Positions 10,604 to 22,125 of a DNA stretch of 64,000 nucleotides are shown piece after piece. Within the stretch, counting starts at the first letter, position 1, and each line of letters begins with the position of its first letter. Source of the DNA: Dendrocalamus latiflorus (taxonomy: Eukaryota > Streptophyta > Magnoliopsida > Poales > Poaceae); the NCBI GenBank assembly GCA_017311315.1, contig CM029671.1, positions 21,946,565 to 22,010,564 of the forward strand. Reading direction: 5' to 3'. The notes under the pieces are model-generated. The model had not been told where the DNA came from, searched no databases, and saw only the letters and a program-made list of their open reading frames with translations. A program made the translations under genes and the position numbers.

Positions 10604-11195
10604 TGCAGTAGCAGAACAAATGGTGCTTAGAGACATTCGAGATTTAATTCAGTCAATTGGGAAGGATATCAGAAATTATGATCTTCTTGAGGTCCATGAT
10701 ACAGGTTATCCCTCCCCCACCCAATAAAACTCAAGCGAATGGAAACAGATGCATATCTTATTGCATGAAAACTTACAATTCTTTTTTGATAAACTACATG
10801 GTATCAAATATATTATTCTATAATTATTTCTGTATATTAAATATTCCTGGTATTGTCTTGCTTTGTATCATGCAGATGAATTTAACAACGACATAATGAG
10901 AGAGGTTAGGGAGGAACTTTTTGTGGGTGTCGACCAAGAATATTTGGATATATATAAATCCCTTAACAAGGAGCAGCGTGCAGGATTTGATGAAATCATA
11001 CATCATGTCATGAATAAGAAGATCCAGGTGTTTTTCGTGGATGGTCCAGGAGGAACAGGAAAGACATTCCTATACAAGGCACTTCTTACTAAAGTCCGCT
11101 CAAAGGGATTAATAGCAATTGCAACGGCAACTTCCGGTATTGCGGCGTCAATATTGCCTGGAGGACGCATAACACACTCAATGTTCAAAAAATAT
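10604..11195 (+). pseudogene. Truncated Helitron Rep/helicase (PIF1-type) fragment
   Basis: Coding pieces 10604-10704 and 10876-11195 join in phase over a GT-AG intron (ACA G|AT GAA). They read RDIRDLIQSIGKDIRNYDLL, LNKEQRAGFDEIIHHVMNKK, the Walker A box VFFVDGPGGTGKTFLYKALL, and ATATSGIAASILPGGRITHS. This is the first ATPase motif region of Helitron PIF1-like helicases. It breaks off after MFK and runs directly into the Helitron 3'-terminal sequence, so the Rep domain and most of the helicase are missing. It supports the Helitron call and its + orientation. Confidence 0.88.
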
Positions 11196-11309
11196 TTGGT
11201 TATACAATATATGAGACGTGAATCTTAATCAATCTGATTGTTCGTTTTATTTTTTACAAATTTTATCTTGTTTTGTATTTTATCGTAGCGTTAGCACGGG
11301 CACACTACT
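11188..11309 (+). repeat. Degenerate internal copy of the Helitron 3' end
   Basis: This 122-bp segment is nearly identical to 13303-13424, including the gcgttagcacgggcacacta tail. Here cactact is followed by ttaaac, not ag, so the terminal CTAG is lost. A third, shorter partial copy (ttttgtattttaccgtagcg) lies at 12249-12275. Confidence 0.85.
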
Positions 11310-13302
11310 TTAAACTATGTAGGCGGCCGGAGAAGGCAGATCCTAACTCCTATGACATATTTGCCTGGAAAGTTTGAATAATATTTGGATTTTCTACTTC
11401 GTTCCAATTTGGCCTACATTACAATCCTAACTCCTTTTTCTTTGCATCTACAGATGTTGCCTGACAGTTAAGGTAATTCCACCACCATGCTGCACAAACA
11501 GACATAGTAATGTTCCGTATTTTACTGTGTTCTCATTTGTTTCAACTACATTTTCAGGGCCTGACTGAGAAGTTTAAGGAGAAGGACACAACATATTCTG
11601 GTTCTACAACTTTTACTTACGAGGCATTCATGTTGACCGTACTCCCTTTTCTCATTGCATGATGGGCTGATGGCAGAGTACTTCAGACTTGAGCTTTTAG
11701 CATATCATCATGCCAGTTGTATTGAAATGGTTCTGCTTGCCAGTTGTATTGAAATGGTTCTGCTTATAGAAGTGTTTTCAACTGAGCTGTAATTCTGGGG
11801 ATCTAAATAATATTACTGCTTTGCTGGCCAGACTGTTGCTTGGAGACGGATATATTTTAGAGCTTTATGGATGATATGAATGGATAGTTCTGAAAATGCC
11901 GCAATATCTGCTTGATCCCTTTGTGCGTTAAAAATTACGTAGTGTCATTCTCTCTCTAGAATTAGATTGGAATATCATGCTTCTTTTGCTGCTGCTCAGT
12001 CCTTTCCCCTTTCTTTCCTCTCTCTCTCTTTTGGTTTCTTGCTTCTTCGAGAACACTGCACCAAGCTGAGATCGCAAGCTTTGAGATAACAAATTAAGTA
12101 TTTTCTGGCATTTTGCATCAGTGCTAATTGATCAAGAACTATGATTGTAGTTTAGCATTGGAAGAGGATGATGGATCTAAGAGAGTAAAAATAATCAGGA
12201 ATCGTAGTGTCATAATCAGGAATCTACCGTAGCGTTATTTTATCTTGTTTTGTATTTTACCGTAGCGTTAGGCTAAATATATTTGGTTACTAGCTTCTGC
12301 TTTATGTTATCTGCTTTTCCACTGTGTTGGCCTTCTGTTCTGAGATAGTTTGTCTCCTTTCATCTGGTTTGAGTAACTGCTGAATGATTATGGGAGCTTC
12401 TCCTCTGTGGGTTGTTAGGAGGGATTGTTTTAATACTATGATCATAAATCGCTAGGATCCGGATGCTGCGACTTCATCAGGGAGATCTGAACGTGGTCGA
12501 AAGGGTGTTCGACCACGGTGAACAGTGATCGCCAGCATCTGAGTGATCGTAGGAGTTTGCGATCACGGTATTTCAAGTGCAGCGACAAAGCAAAGTGGTC
12601 GAACGGCTACCTGAGTGGTCGTACGGCAACAAAAGTGGTTGGAACCGGTCGAACCGGTCGTAATTGATTGGAACCGGTCGTAAAAAAAAGTCCTGGAAGG
12701 TCGTAAGGCCTTTACAACAGTGTTTTAAGGAGACTAATGAGATCATTAGATTAGGAACCAGTTCGTCCAACAGAACCTGTTCCGCCTGCTTCACCCAGGT
12801 ACGTCGACCATACTGCCCGACGATGAGCAGCAGGACGCCTCCTCTTTTCAGTTCCTACTAATTTGCCGTCTTAAGAAAAATCTCATCACAGTGTCATGCA
12901 AATAAATTGCCTATTGTACTGCAAATTTGGTTTGTGCTTCCATTGACCTGTACTGCAATGTGGATTAATGCAAATCATTTGAGCACCCTATTGCCGGATG
13001 CGCTATACTGTCTAGCCTACTTTTGCTTTTTCACTTACCCACAGTATATGTACTGCTTGTGTTATAGACAGAAGAAGAAGAAGAGGAATAAGTGAACATT
13101 GCCGATACTACAACTCAATAACTTGTCCTAATGGACCGGACAAAAGGAGGCCGACGCGTATTTGGAGATGTATCAAATAACATAATCACATATGGAGACA
13201 AGTTTAAAAAATGTGGGGATGGAGAAAGTCGTTGGTGGGTGAGTCCAATGATGTTGTCGCCTCCTCAAAGGATCAGTCGTTATGCGACATTCATTATGTG
13301 AC
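11310..13302. other. Filler between the two Helitron 3' ends
   Basis: No coding sequence is recognised. It holds a perfect 27-bp tandem duplication (11712-11738 and 11739-11765) and, at 12475-12720, a degenerate run of GGTCGTAA/CGACCAC-type motifs similar to blocks at 32.7 and 52.4 kb. Confidence 0.5.
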
Positions 13303-13397
13303 AAAAATATTTGGTTATACAATATATGAGACATGAATCTTAATGAATCTGATTGTTCGTTTTATTTTTTACAAATTTTATCTTGTTTTGTATTTTA

Positions 13398-13426
13398 CCG
13401 TAGCGTTAGCACGGGCACACTACTAG
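13398..13426 (+). other. Helitron 3'-terminal hairpin and CTAG end
   Basis: The stem CCGT(A)GC / GCACGG encloses loop GTTA, then gcacacta, then CTAG at 13423-13426, and host T at 13427. Spacing and end match plant Helitrons. Confidence 0.8.
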
Positions 13427-15229
13427 TAATCTGTAGCAATTTGCTCCAAGCTAGGGAAAGGTGCATCGCCCACTGCTCAAAGATTAGGTTCTGAGATAAC
13501 GTTTTCTAATAACTTGTAAATTATATATATCCATTCTTGCAGATAATCACAACAGATGCGCTTGTATGGCCTTACGTATTTAGTGGCTCATGAACCACAC
13601 ATTTGTAGGAGGAAATTAACCGAAATAAGCTGGCATCAGAAGGTGAAGGACAACTTCATAAGATAATTAAGAATTTTAAATCCTTTCTACGAATATACAG
13701 GCACTTCCATAAACTCATTTTATTTTATTTTTATCAAAATACCACTAGTAAATAACACCATTGGATTTTGCATCATTCTGAATGGGCACTAGGATTTCAA
13801 TCTTATTGACAAAACGTTTCAGTGATATGTCACACTTCGTTAGTTGAGCAGGTAACATTATTTTTTCGGGAGATGTTTGAAGCTTTGATAATTTGATCAA
13901 CGGTTGAGATCAACTCAAAAGATGAGCTGAATTAATCGGTGCTAATCAGGCCAGAATAGCTTAATCCCAGTGAGCAAGTGCAAAAAAGTGTCTGAAAGCC
14001 GATAAACAAATCCAAAAAAGAACAATCATTCCTCCCGTTGGCATCAGTACTCCACGTTGCTTGTAATTATATGCTGCTGACCTGGACAAATGTCCCATCG
14101 GAGTCATGGTGGGCCCAGGAAAAACAAAATACCAGCCATGCTGACTTGGCACCAGCTGGTTTGCCAATCCCATGGGCAGCAGGTAGGCCCCACTCCTCTG
14201 AGCAGTGGTACCCACTCGCCACACCGTCGTTCTCTTTTTTGAGGACGCCAGCCACAACGTCGTGTGCTGTGGGCATGTGGTCAACTATGAACAGAAAAGG
14301 AGATGCATAAAAAAACAGAAAGGAGCAAAAGGCCTATGGGCTTAGTAGGCCGGCCCATTTAATTGGGGACAGTTGATTTTACAGTGCGCGTAGATCGTGC
14401 CCCAGCCTCGGGCGACTCGTAGACACGACGGTGAATTCCCATGTCGAAAGCCTAGGTGCCCCGTCGGGTTGGTACCTCCAACGCAGTTAGAGAAGGCCTG
14501 ACTAAAGGTGCGACCACGTGGTGATCATAGGTATCGATGAAGTCGCGGCCACAAAGTGGTCGGATGAAGTGTCCCGAGGTGTGGTCCCATGATATAATGC
14601 TTGCAAATGGTGATGCCCGATGTATAACCCTTCGATTTGATTGTTATTTTTTTGTTGTGGGATTTATTAGTTTGCCATTGTAGGTATTATGACTTATGAC
14701 GTAAACTAACACCTTGAAGAGGGAGAGGCTGGATGATAATAGATACATGAAGGTACTCTGATTGCAAGTATGCTATCTTTTAATTTATCAGCTTAAGTTC
14801 TGTTCTGTTATGGTCTAATGTTACGAAAAGTATTGTAGCATGCGTACTGTAGCACACGGCACTGTTCACCGCGGTGCACTGTAGCACTGGCTACTGCAGC
14901 TCGCATACTATTCACGCAAGGGTACTGTAGCGTCGCACTGATCGGATCTGCTCCAGATCTTCCTCAACATCGATCGTCGTCACCCTCACCAACACGATAG
15001 CACTGTCGTCGTCGCCCCGCCCTAGTGACGCTTCCCTCACCGTCATCTTCCTCGATCGAAGCAGATCGGGTGCTACAGTCACAGGCCAACCTTGGCGATA
15101 TCGGCTCGTCGTCATCTCCATCGGCACGGGTAGATCGGGCGCTGTCGTCACAGCCTGGCCCAGCGTTGTTGTCCTCACCCTCCTTGGCGCCATTGTCCTT
15201 GCCCAGCAGATTTCGGTGGCCCTCGCCGT
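13427..15229. other. Intergenic repeat DNA
   Basis: No gene is recognised. At 14830-14935 there is a degenerate run of the motif tactgtagca, similar to parts of the 32.5-kb block. The sequence at 14330-14600 looks like a retrotransposon remnant but has no clear ends. Confidence 0.4.
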
Positions 15230-15396
15230 CAGGGGCGGAACCAAGCCTCGGGTTAGGTGGGCTATAACCCGAGGCCTGGAAACCAAAGCTTATAGAGAAT
15301 AGTGACTTAGGTGTGAAAGCTAGGAACGAAAGCCTATGTCGACCGAAAACCAGCTAGTCCAGCCTGCGGCTTGAGCTGAGCCTAGTTCCGCCCCTG
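15230..15396. mobile_element. hAT-type MITE, 167 bp
   Basis: Terminal inverted repeats CAGGGGCGGAACCAAGCC (left) and CAGGGGCGGAACTAGGCTC (right, reverse complement) are flanked by a perfect 8-bp TSD, ctcgccgt, at 15222-15229 and 15397-15404. The element is too short to encode anything. The 8-bp TSD and CAGGGGCGGA ends are typical of non-autonomous hAT elements in grasses. Confidence 0.9.
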
Positions 15397-15404
15397 CTCG
15401 CCGT

Positions 15405-16646
15405 TATTCGAGGCATATGCATACAAGTGCCACCCCTTCCCTCCCTCCTGACCACTCTCTTTCTGTCCAAGCCACCGACTCTGCTGCAGGTCTTTTGCCG
15501 CTCTGCAAGCCACTATCTTTTTCGCCTCTCTTCTCCACGGTAGCTTGCCTCCAACATGAACCTACGGGCTACTATCCACATTGGAACGCTGTACGTGCCC
15601 TAAGTGTAGATCCACGAGTTCAACGCGAGGCCGCACTAAAATGGGACAGGTTTTGGACTCGCAACTCGCTGCCAAGAAGCCAGTAGGAACTTGAGCCAGA
15701 AAAGGCCAATTCGAACCTTTAATCCGATGCAGCAAATCATACCCCCTAACTTGAGCGAGGTATGTGCCGTCATGCGCGTGATGGCTGAAAAAGGTGCGTT
15801 TCTGTGTGATTGTGTGTCGTCTTTTCGGCCTTCTAGTTCCACGGTTCGTCACGCCCACGGCATTAGATTCTGAACGATCCAGGCAAAACAGATCTCAGCC
15901 GGTGGGGGTCACATCACACGACGCCACGGCCACCCCCTCCTCTCTACCGAAGACCGGGGCGGAGATCACGCACGCCCTGGGTTGGGCTGGGCAGGCGCGC
16001 GACGTGGGTTTCGCCCGCGCGGGCAGGGGACGCGCGAGGGAGGCCCTAGCACGGCCGTGGCCGCGCGGAACGCGCACCTCGCGTACACGTAGTAGGAGGC
16101 ATCGGTGCGGGGGGCCTGCTGCGCGAGCGCGAGCTTTTCGGGGAAATCGGACGGAGCGGACGAGGAATTCTGCCTGAAATGCCGGTGAGCCTGAGGCCTA
16201 AAGAAACTCGAAGCTCGCGAACTATTCAAGATCGGTTTATTTTAGGTTTGATTTGAGTTTGACTCGAACTTTAAATGAGCCGAAATTAAGTTTGATCTTG
16301 AGCTCGCGAGCTTTACCGAGCCGAACTCGAATATTTCGTGAGTCTCAATTCGAGTTTAAATAGTGATACATATTAACTCTTACCGAACTCGAGCTCAAGA
16401 TTTTCTTATTGTTGAAAATTAGTGTATGTTTTAACTATTTTTACTGTTATCAAGCTTACTAGAGCCGAGTTCGAACTCAAAATTTTCTTATTATTGAAAA
16501 ATAGTGTATAATAAATTATTTTGATTATTGTCGAGCTCGAGACTACTCGAGTTTAGGTCGAGCCGAGCTCAAGCCTAAATCCAGGCTCGAACTCTGACCC
16601 GAGCTCGAGTCTGAAAAATCAAGTTCGCTAGAACTCTACTCGTTTA
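15405..16646. other. Intergenic repeat DNA with a ctcgag/gagctcg-rich stretch
   Basis: There is no recognisable gene. From about 16200 to 16640 the sequence is a degenerate array of gagctcga, ctcgaact and related words, as is common in grass repeats. Open frames at 15400-16230 are composition-driven. Confidence 0.4.
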
Positions 16647-16656
16647 CGGCCCTACA

Positions 16657-17578
16657 GAATTTTTTGTACAGATAACCCATTTTTTATTCGAAATTACAGA
16701 AATATACCCGCGGGGAAATTTTTTACAAAAATATGCTCCAGTCGCCCAATGGGTGGGCGATTGGAGCATTTCGCCTAACCCAACAGCGACAACTGGAAAA
16801 TCTCCCAACCGTTGGGCGATTAATTGCAGTCGCCCCACCGTTGGACGACTTTCCTCCAGTCGCCCTCCCATTGGACGACTTTCATGCAGTCGCCCAATGG
16901 TTGGGCGACTGCATTCAGATCTTCGCCAAAAATAGTGAAAATTGGTGGAGCTGTTCTTCATACATCCAAAAGTCTCCAGAAAAAAATTTGAACAATTTCG
17001 GCCACGGGATCAAAAGTTATAGCAGTTTCAATCGAGGCCAAAACGAATTTGAGTCCGTTTCCGACACACCTTCAGTAAAACAGGCATAACTTTTGCATAC
17101 GGTGTCCGTTTTCGACGTTCTTGTACTCGTTGGAAAGCTAACGACAAGCCCGTTTTACTGAAGGTGTGTCGGAAACGGACTCAAATTCGTTTCGGCCTCG
17201 ATTGAAACTACTATAACTTTTGATCCCGTGGCCGAAATTGCTCAAAAATTTTTCTGGAGACTTTTGGATGTATGAAGAACAGCTCCACCAATTTTCATTA
17301 TTTTTGGCGAAGATCTAAATGCAGTCGCCCAACCATTGAGCGACTGCATGAAAGTCGCCCAATGGGAGGGCGACTGGAGGAAAGTCGCCCAACGGTGGGG
17401 CGACTGCAATTAATCGCCTAACGGTTGGGAGATTTTCCAGTTGTCGCTGTTATGTTGGGCGAAAGGCTCCAATCGCCCAACCATTGGGCGACTGGAGTAT
17501 ATTTTTGTAAAAAATTTTCCCGCGGGTATATTTCTGTAATTTCGAATAAAAAATGGATTATCCGTACAAAAAAAATTC
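16657..17578. mobile_element. 922-bp foldback (MULE-like) element, near-perfect palindrome
   Basis: Left arm 16657-17081 and right arm 17153-17578 are near-perfect reverse complements with a loop of about 71 nt. Ends are gaattttttgtac and its complement. The element is flanked by a perfect 10-bp direct repeat cggccctaca (16647-16656, 17579-17588), within the 8-11 bp range of Mutator-like elements. Each arm has several copies of the word GTCGCCCAA(T/C)GG with its own internal dyad. It has no coding capacity. Transcription would yield a long double-stranded RNA hairpin. Confidence 0.88.
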
Positions 17579-17588
17579 CGGCCCTACA

Positions 17589-18281
17589 TGCGCTAGGGCG
17601 CATGGACCTGCGTGCCGCCCGCCTGGGCCGTGGTCTCGCGTCCTGGCACCGCGCGGTTGGTGGGCAGGTGTTGGACCACGGGCCGAGTGGCACGGGACCG
17701 ACAGAATTCTGCCCGAGCTGCTGCGCGCTTGGGCGCCTGGACTAATTGAGGGCGCGCCGCCCTGCCTGGGATGCGGTCTCGTATCCGGACTTCGCGCTCT
17801 TGGGCAGGTTGGGATGGACCGCGGGCCGCGGAGTGGCACGGCACGGAGCGTAGTGGCAAAGCTGGTTGGCCCGTGGGGTGGGCTGTGAGAGTATTACCAC
17901 GGGGGAGGCTGGTTGGGCTATAGGACTTGGCTCGCCCCTCTCAATCTCTCTCTGCAAAATGTTTTTTGTGGAGTACTTATTACATGATCTGCAAAACAGA
18001 TAAATTCAAACCTAGCTACCACTTCTGAACAGATACATCGAAGTACGCAAGTTAAATGATTCACAAACAGGCTCCATGAACTGATTAACAATCGCTCGAA
18101 TTATAGCATCCTTGTTCCTTCAGCAGCTAGCCTTGAATGATTTACAAACAGGCTCCAAAAGCCATAAGGTATATTCCCGAAAGAAGGCAAATTATATTCG
18201 CGCGGCTCCCTCTCACCCAAACCGAAGAAAGAAGAAGAGGGGGAAAAAAACTAACGATCCCGCACACGAAGCACACACTCA
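17589..18281. other. Intergenic, with the 3' flank of ENT-A
   Basis: 17589-17900 is GC-rich with no homologous frame. 17950-18281 is AT-rich and probably contains the ENT-A 3' UTR. Confidence 0.4.
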
Positions 18282-21263
18282 TCACCAGCCCTTGCCTATC
18301 AACCACAGCCAGTCGAGCACGACGCCGGAGAATACGCCGGCGAGGAGGCATACGACGAGCACGTTCCCCAGAGCGTTCTGCTCCGGACCCTGCACAAGCA
18401 AAAGCGCAAATACAAGTCAGATCCACACCCTGAAACAGTGACCAGCTCCTGACGACAAACATTTTCTTGATGCCAAAATGAATCAGAATGGACTCGCCTT
18501 GTATCCTTTGGGCGCCTCGGTGAGGACGCAAACGGTGAGGAAGCCGTTGGTCAGGCCCAGGAAGGACGTCAGGAAGATCATGTAGCCTTGGTCGCCGTAC
18601 TTGGCCGTGAAGTAGAACGCCGGGATGAACAGGAAGCGCGCCAGGATCGCGGCCGTCAGGCCCTTCCTTGAGATCAGCTTCAGGCATTTGATCAGCGGCA
18701 GGTACCTCCCAACAAGATCCCACACGTTGTACATCGCGATCAGCACAAGCGCATACCTGAATTTTGTCAGAAATGGCATGTCAGATGCTTGCATGATACT
18801 ACTGAATTTTGCACAAGTCACCTTGCTGAAATTAGATGCGAGATGCAAGTGCTTGATAAAAAAGCGAGGAAGGAAGAAGCATTACCATGTACGCAGGCTG
18901 TGTGATCCAGTGTCTTCGGATAAAAAACCAGGGAAGATCGATAGAGTCAGAACATATATCAGGAAAATATCAAACGCGTAGTCTATGTTCTGTATTAGAA
19001 GCTCTTTGGTGCTTAAACGCTCGTGCTTTTGTGGATCCTCCTCAACCTGAAAAATCACTATATCAACATTTGATTCTCATAACAAAGTTACAGGGAACGC
19101 GTGTATAGGCATTGGTGCCAAAGAGACAAACTTGTCTATCTTGTACAGTTTTGAGCCCTGCAGCAGCAAGGTCGCTGGCAACGGTCTTGCTCCCTTCAGA
19201 GGCTGCCTTTGAGCGGTAGTACTTCACGATGGGTAACTTGGGAAACACATACGCGTATAGAAGGAGGCAAACTAGCTCGAAGACGCATGTTATCAAAAAG
19301 AATAAAACTGCACCGAGCAATCAAACATGGACTGGTTATACAGATAAATCATGAAATTTCGGGAAATATGTAAGATTGAAACAAGCACCCAGACATTAAA
19401 GGGGAGAATTGTATGAACAAGTGCTGAAATGGATATTCCTTTTTGGGAAAAGAGTAGTTGTTGAGAATTTGAGATCACAACGGATTTATAGCATTCCTAT
19501 TTTGGCATAATCAGAGCAAAAAGGAAAAAAAGCCAGCAAAGCAGCCATAGATAAGACATACTTCTTGGGTGTTTTTATCATTAAGACAAGTGCTTCTATA
19601 ACTTGGTTTATAGTTGGAAGGGTAGCGTCTATTTTTAGACTTAATCAGTAAAAAAGCATCATTTAACGAATTATTTTTACTGTGCAAAAATGCACAGGTT
19701 CTAAAGCAGCTATAGTACTAACTTCATGTCGTTAACCATCCCCTTAACCCCTCATTTGCTTTAGAATTCATATAGTTTTATTTTGGAAGTGCACAGAAAT
19801 ATTTTCGGTTATTATATATCACAATATAATTTTACTATATCCACATATGTTGACAAGACTGGGACATACTAGCTCCATTGCGAAGACCATTTTGTGAGTT
19901 CTCAAAAGCAGCCTTAGTAATTAATCTCAAAGCTGATGTCAGAGCTCCTGAAGCAGCCAAGCCCGCCAGGTAGGACTGAAAATCCAAAGCATGACATGGA
20001 TCATGAAATGTAAAATAAGACCTCTGAGTCTCAGACCTACAAATATAGCCACAAGCATCACAAATCACTGAAAAAAAATCACCTGTAAAGACTTAAAGGT
20101 TACCTGAATGAACTCTGGGCACATGTAGGAAAGATCGCCAACCAAGCCACCTTCAACATGGGCATCAGCAATCCCAAATAAGGCACTGATTATGCATACA
20201 CCAACGAAGACTCCAATTCCACCCCGTCCTTTAGTACCAATGTCCAGCTGTAATAGCAAAGATGATTACACGAGCTGTTATACCGGCACATTAATCTATT
20301 TTTAATTTTTTATTGCAAAATGCAATATATTTACCATTATTAATGCAAAAGAACTAATTGAGAAAACTGCAAATCCAAACAGATTCCTCTTCCTCGTGTT
20401 GAGCTTTGCTTCATGGTATGCCAGGATGCAGGTTATTCCGAAGGCAAAAGGCTGGTAAACTAGCGTAAGAACTCTTGTTGGATGGTAATTCTGCAATCAG
20501 AAGTAGTAGGTTATAAATCATTGTATATTTGCTAAAATTTGAGTGTACAAGTGAAACAAACGCTGTAATGAGAAGGGACCATTTTTCTCAGTTCAAGGAA
20601 GGGAAAGCAATGGAAGGTAGAAATGATAATCCATATCAGTAAAATGAGTTTGGCATTCGGTTGACAAGCGCTGGACCCAAATGTTAGGATGTTGACTGAA
20701 TCAAGAAGAAAATCATGGTTATTTTTCAGTCGACCCCAACACTATAAACAAAGGCAAAAGGATGCCTTTAGCATCTATTCAAGTGCATGTATGATGCTAC
20801 TAAATACCTGTTTAATTCAAACCATCAATTGAGGGTCACAATCTACTACAACATCCAAAACAAAGGACAAGGATGCATTTTGCATCTATTCTAGTGCATG
20901 CATGATGCTACTGAATACTGATTTCAGTCAAACCATTAATTGAGTACCACAAACAAGCATGTACTGGGAACAGAGCGACATCAAACAAGCACGTACTGGG
21001 AACAGAGCGGCATAGTAATCTTCAATGGTAAGCATACTGTTCCATGCGAAAAGGCTTCCATTTCCCAAAAGCCAGCAGACAAGTATACCAAGGAACTTCC
21101 CCTGTCAATTTCACAACGAAAAACAGCAATTGTTAGTATAAATCATTTTATTGAAATCTATAACACTACATCATGAACCATTATATGAACTTGCAGAACA
21201 GAAGAAGAGAAGTAAAGAGACCTGAACTTGAGGTGCTTCTGCACCTGCTATCTCAAGGCTCAT
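18282..21263 (-). CDS. Equilibrative nucleoside transporter (ENT3-like), copy A, 418 aa
   Basis: Nine exons, read high to low: 21222-21263, 20997-21101, 20335-20490, 20104-20247, 19870-19975, 19132-19307, 18886-19046, 18498-18756, 18282-18389. They join in frame to 418 aa, the usual plant ENT length with 11 membrane helices. Family motifs: WLLGNGSLFAWNSMLTIEDY in helix 1, NYHPTRVLTLVYQPFAFG, GDLSYMCPEFIQ, SYLAGLAASGALTSALRLIT, FPKLPIVKYYRSKAASEGSK, LSIFPGFLSEDTGSHSL, VCVLTEAPKGYK, GPEQNALGNV and the tail LDWLWLIGKGW. ENTs move nucleosides across the plasma membrane. Intron 8 has a GC donor (18496-18497, AAG|GCGAGT) with AG acceptor. The start is the only ATG giving the 14-codon first exon shared with copies B and C. 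A LINE lies about 100 bp upstream. Intron 2 contains tandem duplications. Substrate range is not readable. Confidence 0.9.
20727..20950. repeat. Imperfect tandem duplication of about 110-120 bp in ENT-A intron 2
   Basis: Two diverged copies share catgatgctact-type sequence and end in aaaccatcaattgag and aaaccattaattgag. The next 60 bp (20956-21012) hold a second tandem repeat of about 34 bp (gtactgggaacagagcg twice) overlapping the exon 2 donor. Confidence 0.75.
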
Positions 21264-21361
21264 GATAATTGAGTTCACCTGCGCCTAAACAAAAAAGTCC
21301 GTAGAATGGGCAACGCTGCAAAGAGCCGTATGTAATATTGATTCAGAAATCAGGATTGAAG

Positions 21362-22125
21362 TTTTTTTTAGGGAACATGCAGAAGGTTTGCATGTCATTG
21401 CATTAAGAGGATAGATAAAACAGTAGTCACTAGAGAGGAAACAAGAGTTTGGGGGATACAGGAGACTAGTTAACCAAAGAAAGCCAGAGAAGGGGTGAGG
21501 CAACTAGGGAGAAAACAGAAAGAAGTAAGCGATTGAGACAGTGTAGCTAAGCTGCGAGGTGGTGAAACTAGAAGCTGCCACTCATGGGAGTCGGTAGTGA
21601 GCCCTCGCCCGCCCAGTGCCAACAATTTAGTTCTTGTTTGAGCTTGTCCACAAGCCCTTCGGTGCCTATCTTGATTTTGTCGAAAACTCGGCCATTGAGT
21701 TCGCGCCAAATGGTCCAGAGGAAGAGGATAACTATAGAATCGAATTTTTTCTTGTTGGCCTTGGGCACTTACTTGCGCATTGAGGTCCACTGGTCTAGCA
21801 GCTAAATTTGTGTTATTGGTGGTAGGCGACGTCTCCCGAAGAGGCGCAAGAACTGTGCCCAGACTTGCCGGACCCAAGGGCAAGAGCATGAGCAGATGAT
21901 CAATTGTTTCCGGGTTTTGCTCGCAAAGGGGACAGATTGTATGCAACCACACGCCGTGCCTCGCTAAACAATCAGCTATCTAGCATCGGTCTTGAATAGC
22001 TAGCCATGCAAAAAAACTTGCATTTGAGGAGGGACCTTACATTTCTAGATAAGGTTGTGAGCTACGAAGCGGATTCTGCCGAGGAAGAATGCATTGTAGT
22101 TCGACTTAGCGGAATACCCTTCCGA
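21362..22125 (-). mobile_element. 5'-truncated L1-type LINE fragment
   Basis: The minus strand encodes the end of a plant LINE reverse transcriptase: the zinc-binding zf-RVT region (CPLCEQNPETIDHLLML) followed by FLWTIWRELNGRVF, with frameshifts. The 3' end has an A-run (T8 on + at 21362-21369). The element is bounded by a perfect 17-bp TSD, agaaatcaggattgaag, at 21345-21361 and 22126-22142. Variable-length TSD plus poly(A) is the signature of LINE insertion. It lies immediately upstream of ENT-A. Confidence 0.9.

Larger units (their letters stand above)
5275..13426 (+). mobile_element. Candidate chimeric Helitron carrying fragments of several host genes
   Basis: The 3' end is diagnostic. 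A short hairpin (CCGT at 13398-13401 pairing with ACGG at 13411-13414, with an inner GC/GC pair) is followed 8 nt later by the terminal CTAG at 13423-13426, and then a host T. The best 5' end is TCTAAACTAATAAACC at 5275, preceded by a host A, so the flanks fit the usual A|T insertion without target duplication. Inside, all on +, lie exons 1-4 of a SEND1-type nuclease, one TORTIFOLIA1-like exon, two DWNN-gene exons and a truncated Helitron helicase in the expected orientation. The 3' end is secure. The 5' end is less so, because TC plus AT-rich sequence is weak evidence. Two further degraded 3' ends lie at about 11290 and 12230-12272. Confidence 0.68.
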
